Source of the DNA: Bacteroidales bacterium UBA6431
GTDB taxonomy: Bacteria; Bacteroidota; Bacteroidia; Bacteroidales; UBA932
Assembly (NCBI GenBank): GCA_002439095.1
Contig: DJOT01000049.1
Location: forward strand, 1 to 34,841
Direction: 5' to 3'
DNA length: 34,841 bases
Made by a program: the position numbers and the translations under genes. A model generated the notes under the pieces. It was not told the DNA's origin, did no database searches, and saw only the letters and a list, made by a program, of their open reading frames with translations. Positions 33,176 through 34,841 of this stretch are shown here, in pieces. The stretch's first letter is position 1. Each line of letters starts with the position of its first letter.

Positions 33176-33218
33176 TATAATAGACGGACAAGTCCCGCGA
33201 ATGTTAAGGGCAATATAC

Positions 33219-33250
33219 AAAAAAAGAAGACCAGATTTCCTCTGGCCTTC
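33219..33250 (-). terminator. Terminator after glyA
   Basis: On the minus strand GAAGGCCAG (33250-33242) pairs with CTGGTCTTC (33234-33226), nine pairs with one G-T wobble and a 7-base loop. Seven T follow. Strong intrinsic terminator just past the glyA stop. Confidence 0.88.
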
Positions 33251-33270
33251 CTCATCTGTCAAAATGACCT

Positions 33271-34623
33271 CTAATACTTGTTGAGCGGCACACCTGCCGT
33301 CATCTGGTTGACGCGGCGTTTGATGCCCTCGAGGGTCTTGGTGTGGGCATCGAGTTCAGCCTGCTGCTCGGCAGTCGGGACTTCGCCTTTCTTCAGGCTG
33401 AGTGCCCCCACATGCTCCGCGCAGGAGGTGAGCGCCTCATCGATGAGCCCGACGATCTCCACCATGTCTTTCTCTACGTACCCTCTTGAGGTGATGGCCG
33501 GCGTACCGACGCGGATGCCGGAGGTCTGAAACGGCGAGCGGGTGTCGAACGGTACCATGTTCTTGTTGACTGTGATTCCCGCCCTTTCAAGCTGGGTCTC
33601 GGCTATGCGGCCGGTGAGCTGCTCGAACTTGCCCCTCAGGTCAACGAGCATGAGGTGGTTGTCCGTGCCACCGCTTACAATCTTATAGCCGCGCTTGAGG
33701 AATTCATCGCTCATGGCCTTGGCATTGGCTATTACCTGCTTTTGATATTCCTTGAACTCCGGCTGGAGAGCCTCGAAGAAGGCTACCGCCTTGGCTGCGA
33801 TGACGTGCTCCAGCGGACCGCCCTGCACTCCCGGGAATACGGAAGAGTCCAGAATCTGGCTCATCTTCTTGACCACTCCCTTGGGGGTCGTCCTGCCCTG
33901 AGGATCATCAAAGTCTTTGCCGATGAGGATGACCCCTCCACGTGGACCGCGCAGTGTCTTGTGGGTGGTGGAAGTGACGATATGGGCGTATTCTACAGGG
34001 TTTTTCAGGAGACCGGCGGCGATGAGCCCGGCTGTATGGGCCATGTCAATCCAGAGGATTGCCCCGACCTTGTCTGCGATCTCCCTCATTCTGGCGTAGT
34101 CCCACTCTCTTGAGTAGGCTGAAGCACCGCCGATGATGAGCTTCGGCTTGCATTCGAGCGCCGTCTGTTCCATCTTGTCATAATCGACGAGCCCAGTCTC
34201 GGGGTCAAGCCCGTATGCTACGGCATGATAAAGGATGCCAGAGGCGTTGACTGGAGAGCCGTGGGTCAGATGCCCTCCCTGGCTGAGGTCCAGCCCCATG
34301 AAGGTGTCTCCCGGGTGGAGGATTGCCATTATCACTGCCATGTTGGCTTGGGCGCCGGAGTGCGGCTGCACATTTGCCCATTCGGCATTGTACAGGGTCT
34401 TGAGGCGGTCGATTGCAAGCTGCTCAATCTGATCCACCACTTCGCAGCCGCCGTAGTAGCGCTTGCCCGGATAGCCTTCCGCGTATTTGTTGGTGCAGAT
34501 GGAGCCCATGGCCTTCAGTACCTCTTCGGTGACGTAGTTTTCGGAAGCGATGAGCTCAAGCCCTGACTCCTGACGTTCCCTCTCCTTCTTGATAAGGTCG
34601 ATTATTTGGATGTCCTGTTTCAT
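33271..34623 (-). CDS. glyA: Serine hydroxymethyltransferase
   Basis: The 450-residue PLP enzyme converts serine and tetrahydrofolate to glycine and 5,10-methylene-THF. Motifs: GLELIASENYVTEEVLKAMGS (about 21-41), the N-KYAEGYPGKRYYGGCE stretch, DMAHTAGLIAAG, and the PLP Lys in VTSTTHKTLRGPRGG (about 217-231). Length is slightly above the 415-430 common in bacteria but usual in Bacteroidota. It is a single-gene unit with its own promoter box 21 bases upstream and a strong terminator. Confidence 0.98.
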   Translation of the reverse strand: MKQDIQIIDLIKKERERQESGLELIASENYVTEEVLKAMGSICTNKYAEGYPGKRYYGGCEVVDQIEQLAIDRLKTLYNAEWANVQPHSGAQANMAVIMAILHPGDTFMGLDLSQGGHLTHGSPVNASGILYHAVAYGLDPETGLVDYDKMEQTALECKPKLIIGGASAYSREWDYARMREIADKVGAILWIDMAHTAGLIAAGLLKNPVEYAHIVTSTTHKTLRGPRGGVILIGKDFDDPQGRTTPKGVVKKMSQILDSSVFPGVQGGPLEHVIAAKAVAFFEALQPEFKEYQKQVIANAKAMSDEFLKRGYKIVSGGTDNHLMLVDLRGKFEQLTGRIAETQLERAGITVNKNMVPFDTRSPFQTSGIRVGTPAITSRGYVEKDMVEIVGLIDEALTSCAEHVGALSLKKGEVPTAEQQAELDAHTKTLEGIKRRVNQMTAGVPLNKY

Positions 34624-34644
34624 ATTTTAGTGTTTGAACGGGGG

Positions 34645-34652
34645 CAAATATA
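34645..34652 (-). promoter_or_regulatory. -7 promoter box (TATATTTG) for glyA
   Basis: Perfect TAnnTTTG on the minus strand, 21 bases upstream of the glyA ATG. Confidence 0.65.
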
Positions 34653-34665
34653 ATGATTATTTCAG

Positions 34666-34673
34666 TACCTTTG
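34666..34673 (+). promoter_or_regulatory. -7 promoter box (TACCTTTG) facing the right edge
   Basis: Perfect plus-strand TAnnTTTG, divergent from the glyA promoter. Only four bases separate it from a GTG that opens a 29-codon ORF, so that ORF would be leaderless. Confidence 0.5.
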
Positions 34674-34677
34674 CCGC

Positions 34678-34767
34678 GTGTCAGACAGGAAACTCAAGAA
34701 TATCGAACTCGGACGCGTCAAGCCGGAGCAATACAGAAATCTTCCCCCTCGGAAGTTTGACACCTGA
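34678..34767 (+). pseudogene. 29-codon ORF, possible N-terminal remnant of a TrmH-type RNA methyltransferase
   Basis: The ORF starts GTG and reads VSDRKLKNIELGRVKPEQY through ...PPRKFDT, then TGA. The first ~20 residues resemble the start of Bacteroidales TrmH/SpoU-family RNA methyltransferases (RKL...ELGR...E.Y), but nothing of the catalytic SpoU domain follows in any frame before a terminator 20 bases on. It may be a truncated relic, or a real small protein or leader peptide. The resemblance is by eye and short. Confidence 0.4.
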
Positions 34768-34788
34768 TTTTCCCGATATTTTCACTGG

Positions 34789-34812
34789 AGAGGCCTGAGG
34801 CCTCTTTTTTTG
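34789..34812 (+). terminator. Intrinsic terminator after the short ORF
   Basis: AGAGGCC (34789-34795), loop TGA, GGCCTCT (34799-34805), then an unbroken T run. A perfect 7-bp GC-rich stem of textbook form. Confidence 0.88.
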
Positions 34813-34826
34813 TCAAATAAATTCCT

Positions 34827-34834
34827 TATCTTTG
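34827..34834 (+). promoter_or_regulatory. -7 promoter box (TATCTTTG) for a gene beyond the right edge
   Basis: Perfect plus-strand TAnnTTTG seven bases before the window ends. It presumably drives the next gene, which is not in view. Confidence 0.5.
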
Positions 34835-34841
34835 TAGCTAT

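Overview
This window is a gene-dense stretch of a Bacteroidota chromosome, most likely from the order Bacteroidales. The evidence is the repeated Bacteroidota-type -7 promoter box (TAnnTTTG), the complete BatA-E aerotolerance operon, an ECF-sigma/DUF4252 operon, a large thioester-less alpha-2-macroglobulin, and an exbB-exbD-tonB set fused into a housekeeping transcription unit. By eye the base composition is close to balanced or slightly GC-rich, except for the left 3.4 kb, which looks more AT-rich. A gut or rumen lineage of intermediate GC is a reasonable guess. Genus cannot be fixed from this sequence.

Layout. Positions 1-3440 form an accessory block, all on the minus strand: a secreted DUF4419 protein, a MntA/HepT toxin-antitoxin pair, and a COG1672-type ATPase. 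A perfect 20-base direct repeat (1241-1260 and 2231-2250) flanks the toxin-antitoxin pair. Positions 3473-10520 hold a tightly coupled minus-strand operon read exbB-exbD-tonB-rluB-era-parC, with stop/start overlaps of one or a few bases, a promoter near 10513 and a terminator near 3473. truA (minus) follows and shares a short divergent promoter region with the plus-strand Bat operon, 11371-19483: moxR, a DUF58 gene, a DUF4381-like gene, batA, batB, batC and a fused batD-batE. The Bat operon collides tail to tail with an alpha-2-macroglobulin gene, whose last 40 bases overlap batDE antisense around a 10-bp perfect inverted repeat. folC lies upstream of the macroglobulin gene and is translationally coupled to it. 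Divergent from folC are a degenerate stand-alone PurL-like protein, a PIN-PhoH protein and pyruvate phosphate dikinase (ppdK). The right end carries a minus-strand stress-type operon (DUF4252, ECF sigma factor, one-TM putative anti-sigma factor, second DUF4252), then glyA, then a short leaderless-looking ORF with a terminator and another promoter running off the window.

How the genes work together. ExbB/ExbD/TonB energise outer-membrane transport. RluB, Era and TruA serve rRNA/tRNA maturation and ribosome assembly. ParC is the DNA-breaking subunit of topoisomerase IV. The Bat proteins form a membrane-associated MoxR/VWA/TPR complex. FolC and GlyA both belong to one-carbon folate metabolism, and PpdK to pyruvate/PEP interconversion.

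No rRNA, tRNA, CRISPR array or transposase was seen, and no gap between genes exceeds about 130 bases apart from the right edge. The most unusual items are the PurL-derived pseudoenzyme, the repeat-flanked MntA/HepT module whose toxin carries an extra C-terminal tail, the BatD-BatE fusion, the hairpin inside a convergent coding overlap, the silent-only 120-base tandem repeat in rluB, and several promoters placed so close to start codons that the transcripts should be leaderless.
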